From Kitasatospora mediocidica KCTC 9733 (lineage in GTDB: Bacteria; Actinomycetota; Actinomycetes; Streptomycetales; Streptomycetaceae), in NCBI RefSeq assembly GCF_000744225.1, contig NZ_JQLN01000001.1:1-64000 (forward strand): a stretch of 64,000 nucleotides of DNA. The letters are read 5' to 3'. Of the stretch, positions 36,322 to 45,622 are shown piece by piece. The notes beneath the pieces were generated by a model. It saw nothing but the letters and a program-made list of their open reading frames with translations. It was not told where the DNA came from and searched no databases. The first letter of the stretch is position 1, and every line of letters starts with the position of its first letter. Position numbers and translations under genes: made by a program.

Positions 36322-37314
36322 TCAGTCCCCCAGTGTCCGCAGGAGGCGCTGCTCCTCCTGTTCGCTGAGCCCCTCGCGGTCCAGGGGCAGGCTGCCGCGC
36401 GCGGTGTCCCAGGCGAGCGTGTCCGCCAGGGTCTGCGCGAGCGGACGGAGCGTCAGCCCAGCGGCCAACGCACGCGAGACGTCGACCCGGTTGATGGCCG
36501 CACACGCCGGGTCGGCGATCCACATGGGGACCCCCATCCAGGGGTCGACCCCAGCCGCGAGCAGCCGCTCGCTCGGCACCCAGACGGTCTCGGACGGTGC
36601 GCCGGCGACCGCACGGCACGCGTCGAAGAACGCACCGAAGGCGATCGTTGAGCCGGTCACATTGAAGACCCCGCCCCGGTCCTGGACAGCGCACCCGACG
36701 ATCCAGTCGGCCACATCCCGGACGTCGATGAACTGGGCGGCATCCGTCGGGTCGCCGGGAAGCAGCACACGCCCGCCGCGGGCGAAGCGGCGCGGCCAGT
36801 ACGCGAAACGGTCCGTCGGGTCGTGCGGTCCGACGATCATGCCCGGACGGACAACGGACGCCCGCTGCGCGAACGCGTCGAGCACCACGTGTTCGCAGGC
36901 GGCCTTGCGCGCCCCGTACGCGTCCTCGGGAGGCATGCCCCCACGCAGGACGAGCAGTTCGCCGTCCTCGTCCTGAGGCGTGCGCTGATCGGCGAGGACG
37001 GACAGGGACGAGACGAAGACGTACCGCCCGACCCGACCGCGCAGGGCGTCGACCGACAGGCCCACCACCTGGGGGTCGTAGCCGGCCACGTCGACAACTG
37101 CGTCCCAGCGACGGTGGGACAGAGCGGACAGGTCGTCGGTGCGGTCGCCGATGACGGTCTCGACTCCGGGGAACAGACCGGGGTTGGTGCGACCGCGGTT
37201 GAACAGGGTCACCTGGTGGCCGTCGGCCAGTGCGGCCTCGACGACGGCGCGGCCCAGGAAACGGGTGCCGCCGAGAACAAGAAGACTCAGCGGTCGAGAG
37301 GTAGTACTGCGCAT
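36322..37314 (-). CDS. NAD-dependent epimerase/dehydratase family protein (extended SDR)
   Basis: 330 residues from ATG 37314. A longer frame to 37,458 has Arg/Gly-rich, non-protein-like sequence and is not used. Rossmann nucleotide site at the start (LVLGGTRFLGRAVVEAAL, the GxxxxxG form), NRGRTNPGLF for NADP/NAD selection, VVDVAGYDPQ, and the active-site Tyr-Lys in EDAYGARKAACEHVV (YxxxK). The C-terminal substrate region has RFIDV-like QFIDVRDVADWIV and FNVTGS. Substrate unknown; similar proteins reduce or isomerise sugar or isoprenoid-like substrates. Monocistronic with its own terminator. Confidence 0.85.
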   Translation of the reverse strand: MRSTTSRPLSLLVLGGTRFLGRAVVEAALADGHQVTLFNRGRTNPGLFPGVETVIGDRTDDLSALSHRRWDAVVDVAGYDPQVVGLSVDALRGRVGRYVFVSSLSVLADQRTPQDEDGELLVLRGGMPPEDAYGARKAACEHVVLDAFAQRASVVRPGMIVGPHDPTDRFAYWPRRFARGGRVLLPGDPTDAAQFIDVRDVADWIVGCAVQDRGGVFNVTGSTIAFGAFFDACRAVAGAPSETVWVPSERLLAAGVDPWMGVPMWIADPACAAINRVDVSRALAAGLTLRPLAQTLADTLAWDTARGSLPLDREGLSEQEEQRLLRTLGD

Positions 37315-37580
37315 GGTGTGCAACTCCGGAAGGGATGCTGGAGTCCGGGCCCCGGCGGCATGGAGCCGACTCAGTCGGCGACCCGGATGAGGACATGGCA
37401 AAGCTCGCTCACGGCACCCATACCCCCACCTCCCTCGGTCGCGTCCGACACCGGGCACTGTAGCGGCGGACGTTCACCACCACCAGGGATTTGCCGCCCG
37501 CGCCACGGTGGGGGCAGTCGCGACAATTGGGCGGGGAACCAGGGTGAGCAGGTCTGGCCAACGCCGAGTACGAGGTGGCC

Positions 37581-37588
37581 GTTTTCAG
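37581..37588 (+). repeat. 8-bp target site duplication GTTTTCAG, left copy
   Basis: GTTTTCAG immediately before the left inverted repeat of the ISL3 element; the identical 8 bp follow the right repeat at 40,145-40,152. Confidence 0.85.
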
Positions 37589-37664
37589 GGTTCTGACCGC
37601 AGTTCCGTGAAATCCCAGGTCAGAGAGTGAATGCAGGAACGTTCACTCGGGGCAGTCATCGATC

Positions 37665-39236
37665 ATGGGGGCCTCCTCGATCGAAGACGTGCTGTTTCCC
37701 GGGATCGATGTGCGGATGGAGGGCGTAAGCGTCACCGCCGCGATGCTGTTCGTCGACGCCGCGGCGTGCGGACGGCCACCGTCTTGCCCGAGCTGCCGAT
37801 GGCGGGGAGGCAGAGTGCACTCGACCTATCGCCGCAACCTGTCCGAGCGGCCCTTGGGTGGGCAGAAGTTGGTCGTGCGTCTGCGGGTGCGGCGCTTCTT
37901 CTGCGATCGGAAATCGTGCGCCCGCAGGACATTCGTCGAGCAGGTCGACCGACTGACGGAACGTTACCGACGCTCCAGCCTCGGGCTGAAGGAGTGGCTG
38001 ACGACGGTGGCCGTCGAGCTCGGCGGCCGGGCCGGCGAGCGGCTGTGCCGCAAGCTGAACCTGACGGCGGGCCGGACCCGCCTGGTGGGGCTGCTGGAGG
38101 AACCGCAGGTGCCGGAGCAGGCGCCGCGCGTTCTCGGCGTGGACGAATTCGCGTTCCGCCGTGGGTGCCGGTACGGCACCATCCTGGTCGACGTCGAGGC
38201 CGGGCGGGTGATCGACGTCCTGCCCGACCGCACGTCGGAGACCTTCGCCGCCTGGCTGACCGCCCACCCCGGAGCGGAGATCATCTGCCGGGACCGTGCC
38301 AGCGCCTACACGAAGGCGATCAAGGAAGCCGCGCCGGACGCCATGGAGGTCGCGGACCGCTGGCACCTGCTCCAGAACCTCTCCCACGCGGTCGAGAAGA
38401 CCTGCTATCAGCATCGGCCGTGCCTGAAAAAGCACGCGGAAAGGGGAGGTGACCGCCCGATCCAGATGCCGCTGGTGGACGCCCTGCCGCCCACGCGGAT
38501 CGTGCAGCGCGTTCTCCAGCACCACGCCGAGGTCACGCGCATGGTCGCGGCCGGCCACCCGCTCAGTGACATCGCCCGCCGCCTCGGTCTCGACCGCAAG
38601 ACGGTCCGCCGCTACCGCGACACCAGCCTCGACCACCTCCTCGACAGCGCCCGCGACCGCCGCCCCGAGAAGTTGGATACCTTCAAGCCATTCCTGCAGC
38701 AGCAGTACGGCGCAGGCATCACCAACGGTCGCACGCTGTTCCAGCAGATCCGGGAACGTGGATTCCGCGGCGGCTACTCGACACTCACCCCCTACCTCCG
38801 AACCCTGAAGGCTGGCACGGCCCCGGCCGCACCAGCGGAAATCCCGAGCCCGCGCCGGATCACCTCTTGGATTATGCGCAACCGCGAGCGCCTCAGCACC
38901 CAGGAGATCGAGCAACTCGACCAGGCCCGCCTCGCCTGCCCGGACATCGCGCGGGCGTGTGACCTCGCCCGAGCCTTCACCGACCTCGTCCGCAACCGCC
39001 GGAGCCAACTGCTGCCAGCCTGGATCCGCCAGGCCGAACAGTCCGACGTTCTCCCGGTCGCCAAGTTCGCCGCGTTCCTCCGCCAGGACTTCGACGCCGT
39101 CACCGCCGGACTCACCCACAAATGGAGCTCCGGCAAGGTCGAAGGCCATGTCAATCGCGTGAAAACGATCAAGAGAGCCATGTACGGCCGAGCCTCGTTC
39201 CGACTTCTGCGAATCAGGATCCTCACCCGGGGATGA
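37665..39236 (+). CDS. ISL3-family transposase
   Basis: 523 residues. N-terminal zinc-binding region (PSCPSCRWRGG, CDRKSCARRTF), helix-turn-helix, then the DDE-type domain: VLGVDEFAFRRGCRYGTILV (first Asp), ICRDRASAYTKAIKEAAPDA (second Asp), VADRWHLLQNLSHAVEKT, and the final Glu in WSSGKVEGHVNRVKTIKRAM. An internal HTH (PLSDIARRLGLDRKTVRRYR) is typical of the longer ISL3 enzymes. ATG 37665 follows the left end by about 75 bp. Full length and unbroken. Confidence 0.93.
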   Translation: MGASSIEDVLFPGIDVRMEGVSVTAAMLFVDAAACGRPPSCPSCRWRGGRVHSTYRRNLSERPLGGQKLVVRLRVRRFFCDRKSCARRTFVEQVDRLTERYRRSSLGLKEWLTTVAVELGGRAGERLCRKLNLTAGRTRLVGLLEEPQVPEQAPRVLGVDEFAFRRGCRYGTILVDVEAGRVIDVLPDRTSETFAAWLTAHPGAEIICRDRASAYTKAIKEAAPDAMEVADRWHLLQNLSHAVEKTCYQHRPCLKKHAERGGDRPIQMPLVDALPPTRIVQRVLQHHAEVTRMVAAGHPLSDIARRLGLDRKTVRRYRDTSLDHLLDSARDRRPEKLDTFKPFLQQQYGAGITNGRTLFQQIRERGFRGGYSTLTPYLRTLKAGTAPAAPAEIPSPRRITSWIMRNRERLSTQEIEQLDQARLACPDIARACDLARAFTDLVRNRRSQLLPAWIRQAEQSDVLPVAKFAAFLRQDFDAVTAGLTHKWSSGKVEGHVNRVKTIKRAMYGRASFRLLRIRILTRG

Positions 39237-39251
39237 GCCCAGGGCCCTCGA

Positions 39252-40048
39252 TCAGCCCGCTCCGGGGCGATCCGTCGGATCGCCGGCGAGGTGATCGAAG
39301 AACTCGTCGAACAGGCCGATCAGTTCGGTCACGGCTTGCTGGTCGTTCTCGGGCGACCAGGGTTCCTCGGGGCGGCCGTCGGGAAAGATCAGCTTCTCGG
39401 CCAACGCCCAGTACACCAGGTTCCAGCCGTATCCCAGTTTGGCGGCGAGCCACTCTTGGAACCCGTCCAGCAGGGCTCCTTCGGAGGCGGCGTCATAGCC
39501 GTTGAGGAACCCGACCACCGCCCCGAAGCTGACTCGGCCAGCGAACATCCCCGGACGTATCTTGAAGTTCGCCCAGATGTCCTGGCGCGACCTCACCGGC
39601 TTCGACTGGCCGCGCCACCAGGCGGCGGGCATGTGCGCCAGGTCGGTGCCGGCGCCCCAGGTGGAGTACGAGACCGCCTCCGGCCCCACGCCGAGAGCCG
39701 CGAGGAGGCTGCCTGTACGCGTGGCCGGATCGACGGGTCCGCCCTTCCGGGTCCAGACGTGGGTTCCCGGAGCGTCGCCCTCGTGGTGGTAACGACGAAG
39801 TCCGTTCCGTCCAGCACGAAGAACGCCGCCCGAACGCTGCCGTGCCCGTCCCACGAGGTCTCGATGGTCAGCCTCAGCCGCCGGGCCACCGCGTCCAAGT
39901 CCACCGAGAGCAAGGCCAGCGAACTCAACGGCCAGGCCGCGCTCTGGAACATCGATGCCTGCCACGCCGGATTGCGCCCACGTGCCTGGAGTTCTGTCGC
40001 GGGCTCCCAGTTGCCCTCTGCATCCGGTATCTCGATCAGCTCAGTCAC
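39252..40048 (-). pseudogene. passenger gene of the ISL3 element, unknown function, one frameshift
   Basis: The minus-strand gene starts at ATG 40048 (MTELIEIPDAEGNWEPATEL; RRLRLTIETSWDGHGSVRAA; FVLDGTDFVV). Near 39,785 it shifts frame to RYHHEGDAPGTHVWTRKGGP and continues to 39,252 (GWNLVYWALAEKLIFPDGRP, IGLFDEFFDHL). Total about 265 residues, rich in Trp and aromatic residues. No family recognised. Convergent with the transposase, with 15 bp between the stops. Its C-terminal helical half looks enzyme-like or immunity-like, but nothing decisive is visible. Confidence 0.6.
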
Positions 40049-40144
40049 GACGCACAGTCAACCAGTACACGATCTCAATGCGGCTGGCCGTCGACAGATC
40101 CGCAGTATCCCTCTCCAGTCGTTCACGGAATCACGGTCAGAGCC

Positions 40145-40152
40145 GTTTTCAG
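40145..40152 (+). repeat. 8-bp target site duplication GTTTTCAG, right copy
   Basis: Exact repeat of 37,581-37,588, directly after the right inverted repeat. Confidence 0.85.
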
Positions 40153-40964
40153 GGATCGTCATCAGCAGCCTCCCCGGACCACCAGCAGAGCCACCACAGC
40201 AACCTCCAGGGCGGCCTGACGGCCACCCAGCACCACCACGGCAGGACCCGACGGCGACCGACCGGGCGGCGACCAGCGCCCCGGGGCAGCGGCGCAGCAC
40301 CGCAGCACCGCACGGCAGCCAGGACGGCGGCCAACACGACCAGGACGGGGCGCAGTACCAGGGACGGCGGCACGGCCCGGACGGCGGCGCCAGCGCCCGG
40401 CCACCCCGGACCGCAGCCGCCCGACGGCGACCACCAAGAAGCGCCCAGCCCGACCCCGCCAAACCGAACACCGGCCCCGCCACCACCCCCGGCCACCACA
40501 ATTCCGACCCGAATTCACACCACCACCAGCAACCGATCCACCAAAACAACCGAACGGAATACCCGGCAGAATTCACCCCCGAAGACCCGCCCGCAACACC
40601 CCACCGACCCCCGACCGGCCCCACCCCACCCCTAACCCCACCCACCACCACACACAGTCACCGCGCCCCGCCGACCACCCACCCCGGCGCCACTACCTCC
40701 AACAGGTCCAACCAAAGGTCCAGACAACACCGCGTGCGAAGCCAAAACACCCCCACAACACCAACAGGTCACACCCGACCTTGTCACCGCTTTCAGATAG
40801 CCTGGTGCGTCGGCGAAGCTGAACACCCATCCCGCTGTCGTGCGCCCACGCCGCGCGAATCCCGGGAGAAGGTCCTACGGGATCCAGACCTGACGAACCG
40901 TCGGGTCCTCTTCTTCACCGGCCGATGGCGTGGGCACAGAGAGCCGGTCTCGAAGGAGACGATC
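40153..40964. other. C-rich low-complexity region without a supported gene
   Basis: About 800 bp dominated by ACC/CCC/GGC runs. The open frames here encode Pro/Thr/Arg low-complexity strings on both strands and have no ribosome sites. A less GC-rich patch at about 40,500-40,620 (AATTCCGACCCGAATTCACA) may be old intergenic DNA. Confidence 0.4.
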
Positions 40965-41066
40965 GTGACCAGGCGCAACACCGACCAGCAGCGAGCCAGG
41001 GAGCTGCGGCACGCTGAGGGCATCGGCTACCACGAAGCGCTCAACCGGATGCGCGAGACCAAGTAG
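40965..41066 (+). CDS. 33-residue basic miniprotein
   Basis: GTG 40965 with AAGGAG 7-8 nt upstream; 33 residues forming one basic amphipathic helix (DQQRARELRHAEGIGYHEAL) and ending in an RMRETK tail. Similar 'ARELQ.AEG..Y..AL' helices occur as short proteins and as tails in Streptomyces. Too small for a domain call. Possibly co-transcribed with the gene 70 bp downstream. Confidence 0.5.
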   Translation: MTRRNTDQQRARELRHAEGIGYHEALNRMRETK

Positions 41067-41138
41067 CACGAGCCGGAGATCAACTCCGGCGTCGTCCTGA
41101 CCGGCTCGACCCTCATCGCCGTCGAAGCGGCCAACGGC

Positions 41139-41543
41139 GTGCGCTGCATGGCGTGCTGCAAGGGCATGGGCTTCGACGAGTGGGGGCTGCACCTGGCCGA
41201 CGTGAGCGGCCATGGGTACTTCCAGCCCGTCCTGTGCGCTTCCTGCGCCAAGGCGATCGGCAACGCCGTCGACCGCATCCCCCCGCTCCCCGCCCCGGAC
41301 CCCGAGGACCCGGACACCATCCTCGTGCTGGCACAGACCGGGCGGGACCAGGTCGTGGCGCACCTCTCGCAGGACCGCGTCCATCTGCTGTGCCGCCGCC
41401 ACACCCCCGAAGCCCCGGTCAGCGACGACGACCGGTGCCAGCCCATCACCGCGGAAGAACTGGAAGCCCTCGGCCACGGGTTCCGCCCCTGCGGAGGCGG
41501 GCACCACTGCAGCGTCTGCAACCTCGACGTGCTGACCGTCTGA
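41139..41543 (+). CDS. small Cys/His-rich (zinc-binding) hypothetical protein
   Basis: 134 residues from the GTG at 41139, although the same frame reads protein-like further upstream (GVVLTGSTLIAVEAANGVRC), so the true N-terminus may be earlier with an unusual start. Cys/His pairs: CMACC, CASCAKAIGNAV, LLCRRHTPE, and a C-terminal CGGGHHCSVCNLD. Probably one or two zinc knuckles. Function unknown. Confidence 0.55.
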   Translation: MRCMACCKGMGFDEWGLHLADVSGHGYFQPVLCASCAKAIGNAVDRIPPLPAPDPEDPDTILVLAQTGRDQVVAHLSQDRVHLLCRRHTPEAPVSDDDRCQPITAEELEALGHGFRPCGGGHHCSVCNLDVLTV

Positions 41544-41631
41544 CAGGTCTCCGCAGAGCTTGACGGCCGGCGCCAACCGTCGGCGCACCCCGACCTCCCA
41601 CCAGGTGGGAGGTCGGGCCCCCGTTCGATCC

Positions 41632-42393
41632 TCAGCCGGTCGTGGCAAGACGGCTGAAGGCCCATCGCAGTACTTCCCGGTCGACGCGGGTGCGGCCGAT
41701 GCGCTGGAGGGCGGTGTGGGTACGGGCGGTCAGGCGTGCCCAGTTACGGAAGTTGCCGTGGGCGGCGTGCTGGTCGGCGAAGGCGATGTCGGCGGGATCG
41801 ACATCGGCCCAGATCGGGTGGTAGAGCGGGATGACGTCCAGAACCTCCTCGGGGGTGAGCCGGCCAAGGCGCTGCCAGATGAAGATCCTGGAGGAGAGCA
41901 TCGGCTCTTTGCGCAGGGTCTGGTAGCAGCCTTCGCCGCCCACGAAGACGACGGCGAGCTGGGTGTAGGGGTCGTCCCAGAGGTAGCGGACGTACTCCAG
42001 TTGGTCGCCGGAGAGCCATTGGGCTTCGTCCAGGACCAGGGGGCGGGCGGCGAGGGCGGTCTTGAGGAGGTGGTCGAACTCGCCGGCGTAGCGCGGGGGC
42101 TGCCCCGGCAGGCCGAGGCTGGTGAACAGCTCGTGGCGCACGGCGCGGGTGGTGGGGCGGGCGTGGAAGGTGATGCGGTGGATCTACTCGCCGGGTTCGA
42201 GCTCGCGCAGGCAGTTGGTCACCGCGACGGTCCTGCCGAAGCCGGCGCCGCCGTGGATGCACCTCATGGCGCGGGCGGTAATGGTGTCGGCGAGGTTCTC
42301 CCGCACGGTGAGCAGCGCTCGGGTGGCCACGAGGCGGGCCTCGGGCAGGGTGACGTACTGGTCGGTGGGTGCAGGCGGCAGGCGGCGGTTCAT
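41632..42393 (-). pseudogene. TniB/TnsC-like AAA ATPase with in-frame nonsense codon
   Basis: ATG 42393; 253 codons in one frame interrupted by TAG at 42,184-42,186, between LRELEPGE and IHRITFHARPTTRAVRHELF. A Trp codon (TGG) is expected there. Walker A reads CIHGGAGFGRT, with Arg where the invariant Lys should be. Walker B is normal (ARPLVLDEAQWLSGDQ), and sensor regions follow (LAVVFVGGEGCYQTLRKEPM, GNFRNWARLT). The family couples ATP to target selection for TniA-type transposases. The nonsense codon and the lost Lys mean it is dead. Confidence 0.75.
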
Positions 42394-43449
42394 GGGGTGT
42401 CCTGGCGGTCGGTCGGCGGGGTGGGCCGGGGGGCGGCTCTCGTGGTGGCGGGACAGTTCCCGGGTCGCTTCGGCGGCGGTGACGGCGTCCAGAAGGTGTG
42501 GAGCGGTCGGGGCGGTGGCCGGGGCGAAACGTTCCTGGCGCAAGTGCTCGGCGGCCTTGGCTTCGGCCCGCAGGCGCTGTACGCGCTGGGTGCGGGCGCG
42601 GCGCAGCGCGGTGAGTTGTTCGGGGGTGGCTTGGTCGGCCAGGCGGGCGGTGCCCAGGCGGTGGCCGGCGGGGTCGCAGATTTCGATCTCGTGGGTGTGG
42701 TGGGGCATGAACCGGACCCTGACCTCGCGGCCGACCTGTCCGGTCATCCAGTCGGCGAGGTAGTCGCGCCTCTTGGAGGCGGTCGGGGCGGCCGGCGATG
42801 ACGCGTAGCGGGCCTGGACGTGGTCGCCCTCCCAGGTGTGGTTGCGCCAGGTGCGGGGGCGTTTGCCGAACACGTCCAGCGCGCGGGCCGCCTCGGGGCC
42901 CTTGCGGTAGCCGGCCCGCTCCCCCGCGGTCAGGTCGCGCACCGCGCGCAGGAGTGTCGACGGCGACGGCACCGGGTCGAGCACGGGGCCGGCGGCCGGT
43001 GGAGCGCCGCCCGCCGGAGGGTGGGGCTGGGGCAGCAGGGAGGGTGGGACGGCCTGTCCGGGCGCGGAGCCGCAGGCGGCGGCTGCGCGGGCTCGGGCGA
43101 GGAGTTCGCGGTGGACCGCGGAGGCATTGCCGCGCCAGTACGCCAGCAGCACCCGCAGCTGCGGGGTGATTTCGAACCGGTCGGGGTGGCGCGCTCCGGG
43201 CTCGTCGGCGGTGGCGGGTGTGGCGGTGGCATCGGCCAGCCATCGCCACACCGTGCGGTCGGAGACCGCCAGGCACTGCGCCGTGGTGTGGACGTGCGCA
43301 CGGGTGAGATCGCCCTCGGCGCGCAGGGCGAGCAGACGGTGCACGGCGGGAGCGCGCAGGACCTTCAACGACACGGCGTCCAGGACGGGTTCGGCCCCGG
43401 CCGGCACCGGCGCGTCGCCAGCAGCGCCATCGAGGGTGGGGGTGTTCAC
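42394..43449 (-). pseudogene. TniA/TnsB-like transposase with catalytic core deleted
   Basis: Starts at GTG 43449 with an N-terminal helix-turn-helix (THVHTTAQCLAVSDRTVWRW in part) and the second DNA-binding part (LRVLLAYWRGNASAVHRELL; STLLRAVRDLTAGERAGYRK). At about 42,815 the text jumps from NHTWEGDHVQA directly to KRRDYLADWMTGQVGREVRV, which in this family follows the RNase-H-like core. About 170-200 residues including the DDE residues are missing, with frame kept. The stop codon before tniB is also absent, so the frame runs on into TniB. No active transposase can be made. Confidence 0.75.
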
Positions 43450-44215
43450 CAGGATCCTTTCCGCGCGCGGCGGCAAGCGGCTCAGTGACGGTCGGCGGGG
43501 TGACGCGGTAACGGTCAGCACGGCGGCGGAGCCGCGGCACGGTGGGGCGGAGCAGCTCGGCCGTGGCCGCCCTGGTCGCGGCGAGCTCCCGCGCCGCCGT
43601 GACCCGGGAGTGGAAGGTGATGACGCGGCGCGGCTCCAGGTCCGCGATGGCGCGCAGTACCGCGATCTGGAGGGCCAGGCACAGCAGTTCCTCGTTGGAG
43701 GGCTGCGAGCGGAGGTCCGCGATCGCGGGCAGGTTGAGCAGCTCGCGCAGGTCCTCGTCGGTAACGACGGGGCCTGCCGCTGCCACGTCAGGTCCCGGCC
43801 GGTCTGCGACAGCGGGCCCATCAGCACCGTGTCCTCCCAGTGGCGGCGCAGCGTCTGCCACAGCAGGGTGAACGCCTGGCGGCAGGTCACGACGTCGGCG
43901 CCGTCCGCATCGAACCGCTCCCCCACGGACCGGATCTCGGTCGTGCCGCTGTCCGGCGCGGCTGCCGGGGCGTAGCGGCCGACCGGCTGGCGCTGGTGGA
44001 CGAAGTGCCCGGCCAACGTGTCCCGGCCCGAGCCGACAGCAGTCGTCCAGCGTTCCGACGGCGTGTTGAGCCACGCGGCGACCGCGTCTTTGAGCGTGGA
44101 GTAGCGCTCGGCGCCGTCGTGCCAGGGGCGCCGGCGGTGATGTAGATCCGCTCCGTGCCGGGCGCGGTCGCCAGGACCGCGTCCAGGATCTCCCCGGGCG
44201 TGCGGGGGGCGCCCC
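43446..44215 (-). pseudogene. conserved first gene of the TniA-TniB module, frameshifted
   Basis: Minus-strand pieces in three frames: GEILDAVLATAPGTERIYIT (start not found), then TLAGHFVHQRQPVGRYAPAA and CRQAFTLLWQTLRRHWEDTV after a shift near 44,125. TDEDLRELLNLPAIADLRSQ and LEPRRVITFHSRVTAARELA follow a shift near 43,790. It occupies the place of a TnsA or accessory gene in Tn7/Tn5053-like modules and would overlap tniA (GTGA). I do not recognise a nuclease motif, so the function is left open. Confidence 0.45.
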
Positions 44216-44272
44216 GCCTGCTGTGCGGGGCGGGGCGCTGAGGCGGGGCGGGGGCGGGGCGCTGAGGCGGGT

Positions 44273-44677
44273 TCAGGGTCGGTGGCCGGGCTCGGGCCGG
44301 CCGAAGAGGTGGCCGTAGCCGGGTGGGAGCTGGAGCAGGACGCGTTGGGTGAGGTCCTCGCCGACGGCGTCGGCCGCGGTGGACAGGACGGCGCCGATGT
44401 CCCACAGGGCGGTGGTCTCGGTGGCTCCCTCTATCCACGCGGCGGTGGCGCGCACGAACCTCTCGGGGCTGAGCGGTTCGGCGGCCTGCAGGGGGTTGAG
44501 GAGGATCAGGGCGAGGGTCTCGGGCAGCCGGGCCGCGAGCTGGGCGCGAACGTCGCCGACCAGGTGGGCGCCCAGCAGCGCCAGCACGACGCGGGTGACC
44601 CGCTCGGCCTCGTGGGGTGTGTCGTAGTCGCCGCGTTCCTGGACCGCGTCCAGGAACGCCTCCCATCGCACAGTCAC
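44273..44677 (-). CDS. DUF2267 protein
   Basis: 134 residues from GTG/ATG region at 44677. DUF2267 pattern: FLDAVQERGDYDTPHEAERV, TRVVLALLGAHLVGDVRAQL, AARLPETLALILLN (alternating helices with the conserved 'LP..l'). Small, soluble, function unknown; often found with stress genes in actinobacteria, as here with STAS and Hsp20 on the same strand. Intact. Confidence 0.8.
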   Translation of the reverse strand: MTVRWEAFLDAVQERGDYDTPHEAERVTRVVLALLGAHLVGDVRAQLAARLPETLALILLNPLQAAEPLSPERFVRATAAWIEGATETTALWDIGAVLSTAADAVGEDLTQRVLLQLPPGYGHLFGRPEPGHRP

Positions 44678-44725
44678 CGCGCTCTCCCTTTCTCTCGCTC
44701 GCTCGGGCGGGCCCCGGCCCGCCGG

Positions 44726-45022
44726 TCAGGACTCGAGGGGCAGGTGCCGCTCGAGGCGCGTCAGTTTCAGCAGCCGGGTCACCTGGGGGCCGGCACCGCG
44801 CAGGACCAGCCGACGGCCGGTCCGGTCGGCCTGGTCGCGGGCTGAGACGAGGACCCTCAGGCCCGCGCAGTCCATGAACGTCACCGGTGACAAGTCGAGC
44901 ACGACCTCGTGGTGCCCCCGCAGCGCCTTGGACAGGACACGCCGCAGGGCAGGAGCGGCGTCGAGATCGATCTCGCCGTTCGCCCGCACCACGACGGTGG
45001 GTGTGGAAGTGCGCTGGAGCAT
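44726..45022 (-). CDS. STAS-domain anti-anti-sigma factor with Ser-to-Cys at the phosphorylation site
   Basis: 98 residues. STAS pattern: GEIDLDAAPALRRVLSKAL, VVLDLSPVTFMDCAGLRVLV, then RLVLRGAGPQVTRLLKLTRL. In kinase-controlled members the motif is MDSSGL or MDSAGL; here it is MDCAGL, so the phosphorylatable Ser is Cys. Such a protein could bind an anti-sigma factor constitutively, or be controlled otherwise (for example by oxidation); this is inference. Lies between the DUF2267 and Hsp20 genes, all leftward, about 100-bp spacers. Confidence 0.85.
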   Translation of the reverse strand: MLQRTSTPTVVVRANGEIDLDAAPALRRVLSKALRGHHEVVLDLSPVTFMDCAGLRVLVSARDQADRTGRRLVLRGAGPQVTRLLKLTRLERHLPLES

Positions 45023-45128
45023 GGTGTCCCTCGCCGTCTGCCGGCCTGCGCCGCGTGGTCGGCTTGAGGGGTGTTCCGTGCCGCCCCGGGGAGAGGTGTG
45101 GGGCGGCGCGGAACGGCTTGGGCGTGGG

Positions 45129-45566
45129 TCAGGCCCGGATCTGCTTGCGGTCTTCGCCGCTGTGGCTGATCGCGATCTTGCGGGGCTTGGCCCTCTCCGC
45201 GACCGGGATCTTCAGGGTCAGCACGCCGGCGTCGTAGTCGGCGCTGATCCCCTCGGGGTCCAGGGTGTCCGAGAGCATGACCTGGCGCGAGAAGACGCCC
45301 AGCGGGCGCTCGGACAGCTCCCACTTCACGCCCTCGCCCTCGTGACGCGGGCGGCGTTCGGCCTTGACGGTCAGCATGTTCCGCTCGACGTCGATCTCGA
45401 TCGCCTGCGGGTCCACCCCGGGCAGATCGAAGCAGATCACGTACTCGTCACCGGCGCGGTAGGCGTCCAGCGGCATCGGGGCCGGACGCGACCAGGTACC
45501 GGTGGAGCCGAGGAACTGCTGGGTCAGACGGTCCAGCTCGCGGAACGGGTCAGTGCGCATCAGCAT
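45129..45566 (-). CDS. hsp20: Hsp20/alpha-crystallin small heat-shock protein
   Basis: 145 residues. ATG 45566 preferred over the longer frame because GGAGGTG lies 8 nt upstream. N-terminus MLMRTDPFRELDRLTQQFLG; alpha-crystallin domain from about residue 36 (DEYVICFDLPGVDPQAIEID, NMLTVKAERR) to DYDAGVLTLKIPVAE, with the conserved G-x-L; the C-terminal IxI-type anchor is replaced by PRKIAISH. ATP-independent chaperone that holds unfolded proteins. Divergent from a probable regulator, with a perfect inverted repeat between them. Confidence 0.93.
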   Translation of the reverse strand: MLMRTDPFRELDRLTQQFLGSTGTWSRPAPMPLDAYRAGDEYVICFDLPGVDPQAIEIDVERNMLTVKAERRPRHEGEGVKWELSERPLGVFSRQVMLSDTLDPEGISADYDAGVLTLKIPVAERAKPRKIAISHSGEDRKQIRA

Positions 45567-45622
45567 CGCGAAACACCTCCAGTTGATGGTGCCAGTGCGC
45601 TGGGTCTGAATCCGTTCTAACA

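Larger units (their letters stand above)
37589..40144 (+). mobile_element. ISL3-family element carrying a passenger gene
   Basis: Starts GGTTCTGACCGCAGTTCCGT and ends, as reverse complement, GGCTCTGACCGTGATTCCGT (about 19 of 23 positions match). It is flanked by perfect 8-bp direct repeats GTTTTCAG. 2,556 bp long, whereas a transposase alone needs about 1.65 kb; the extra DNA holds a minus-strand passenger gene. The duplication shows the two genes moved as one unit. Confidence 0.85.

Noticed and set aside
39291..41066. Long plus-strand frame across the end of the ISL3 element
   Set aside because: Pro/Thr/Arg low-complexity over the C-rich stretch; only the last 33 codons (from GTG 40965) are supported.
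41744..44074. 776-residue minus-strand frame across the Tn module
   Set aside because: Only a part (about 43,450-43,790) is coding; the rest is Arg/Pro-rich shadow of the TniA frame.
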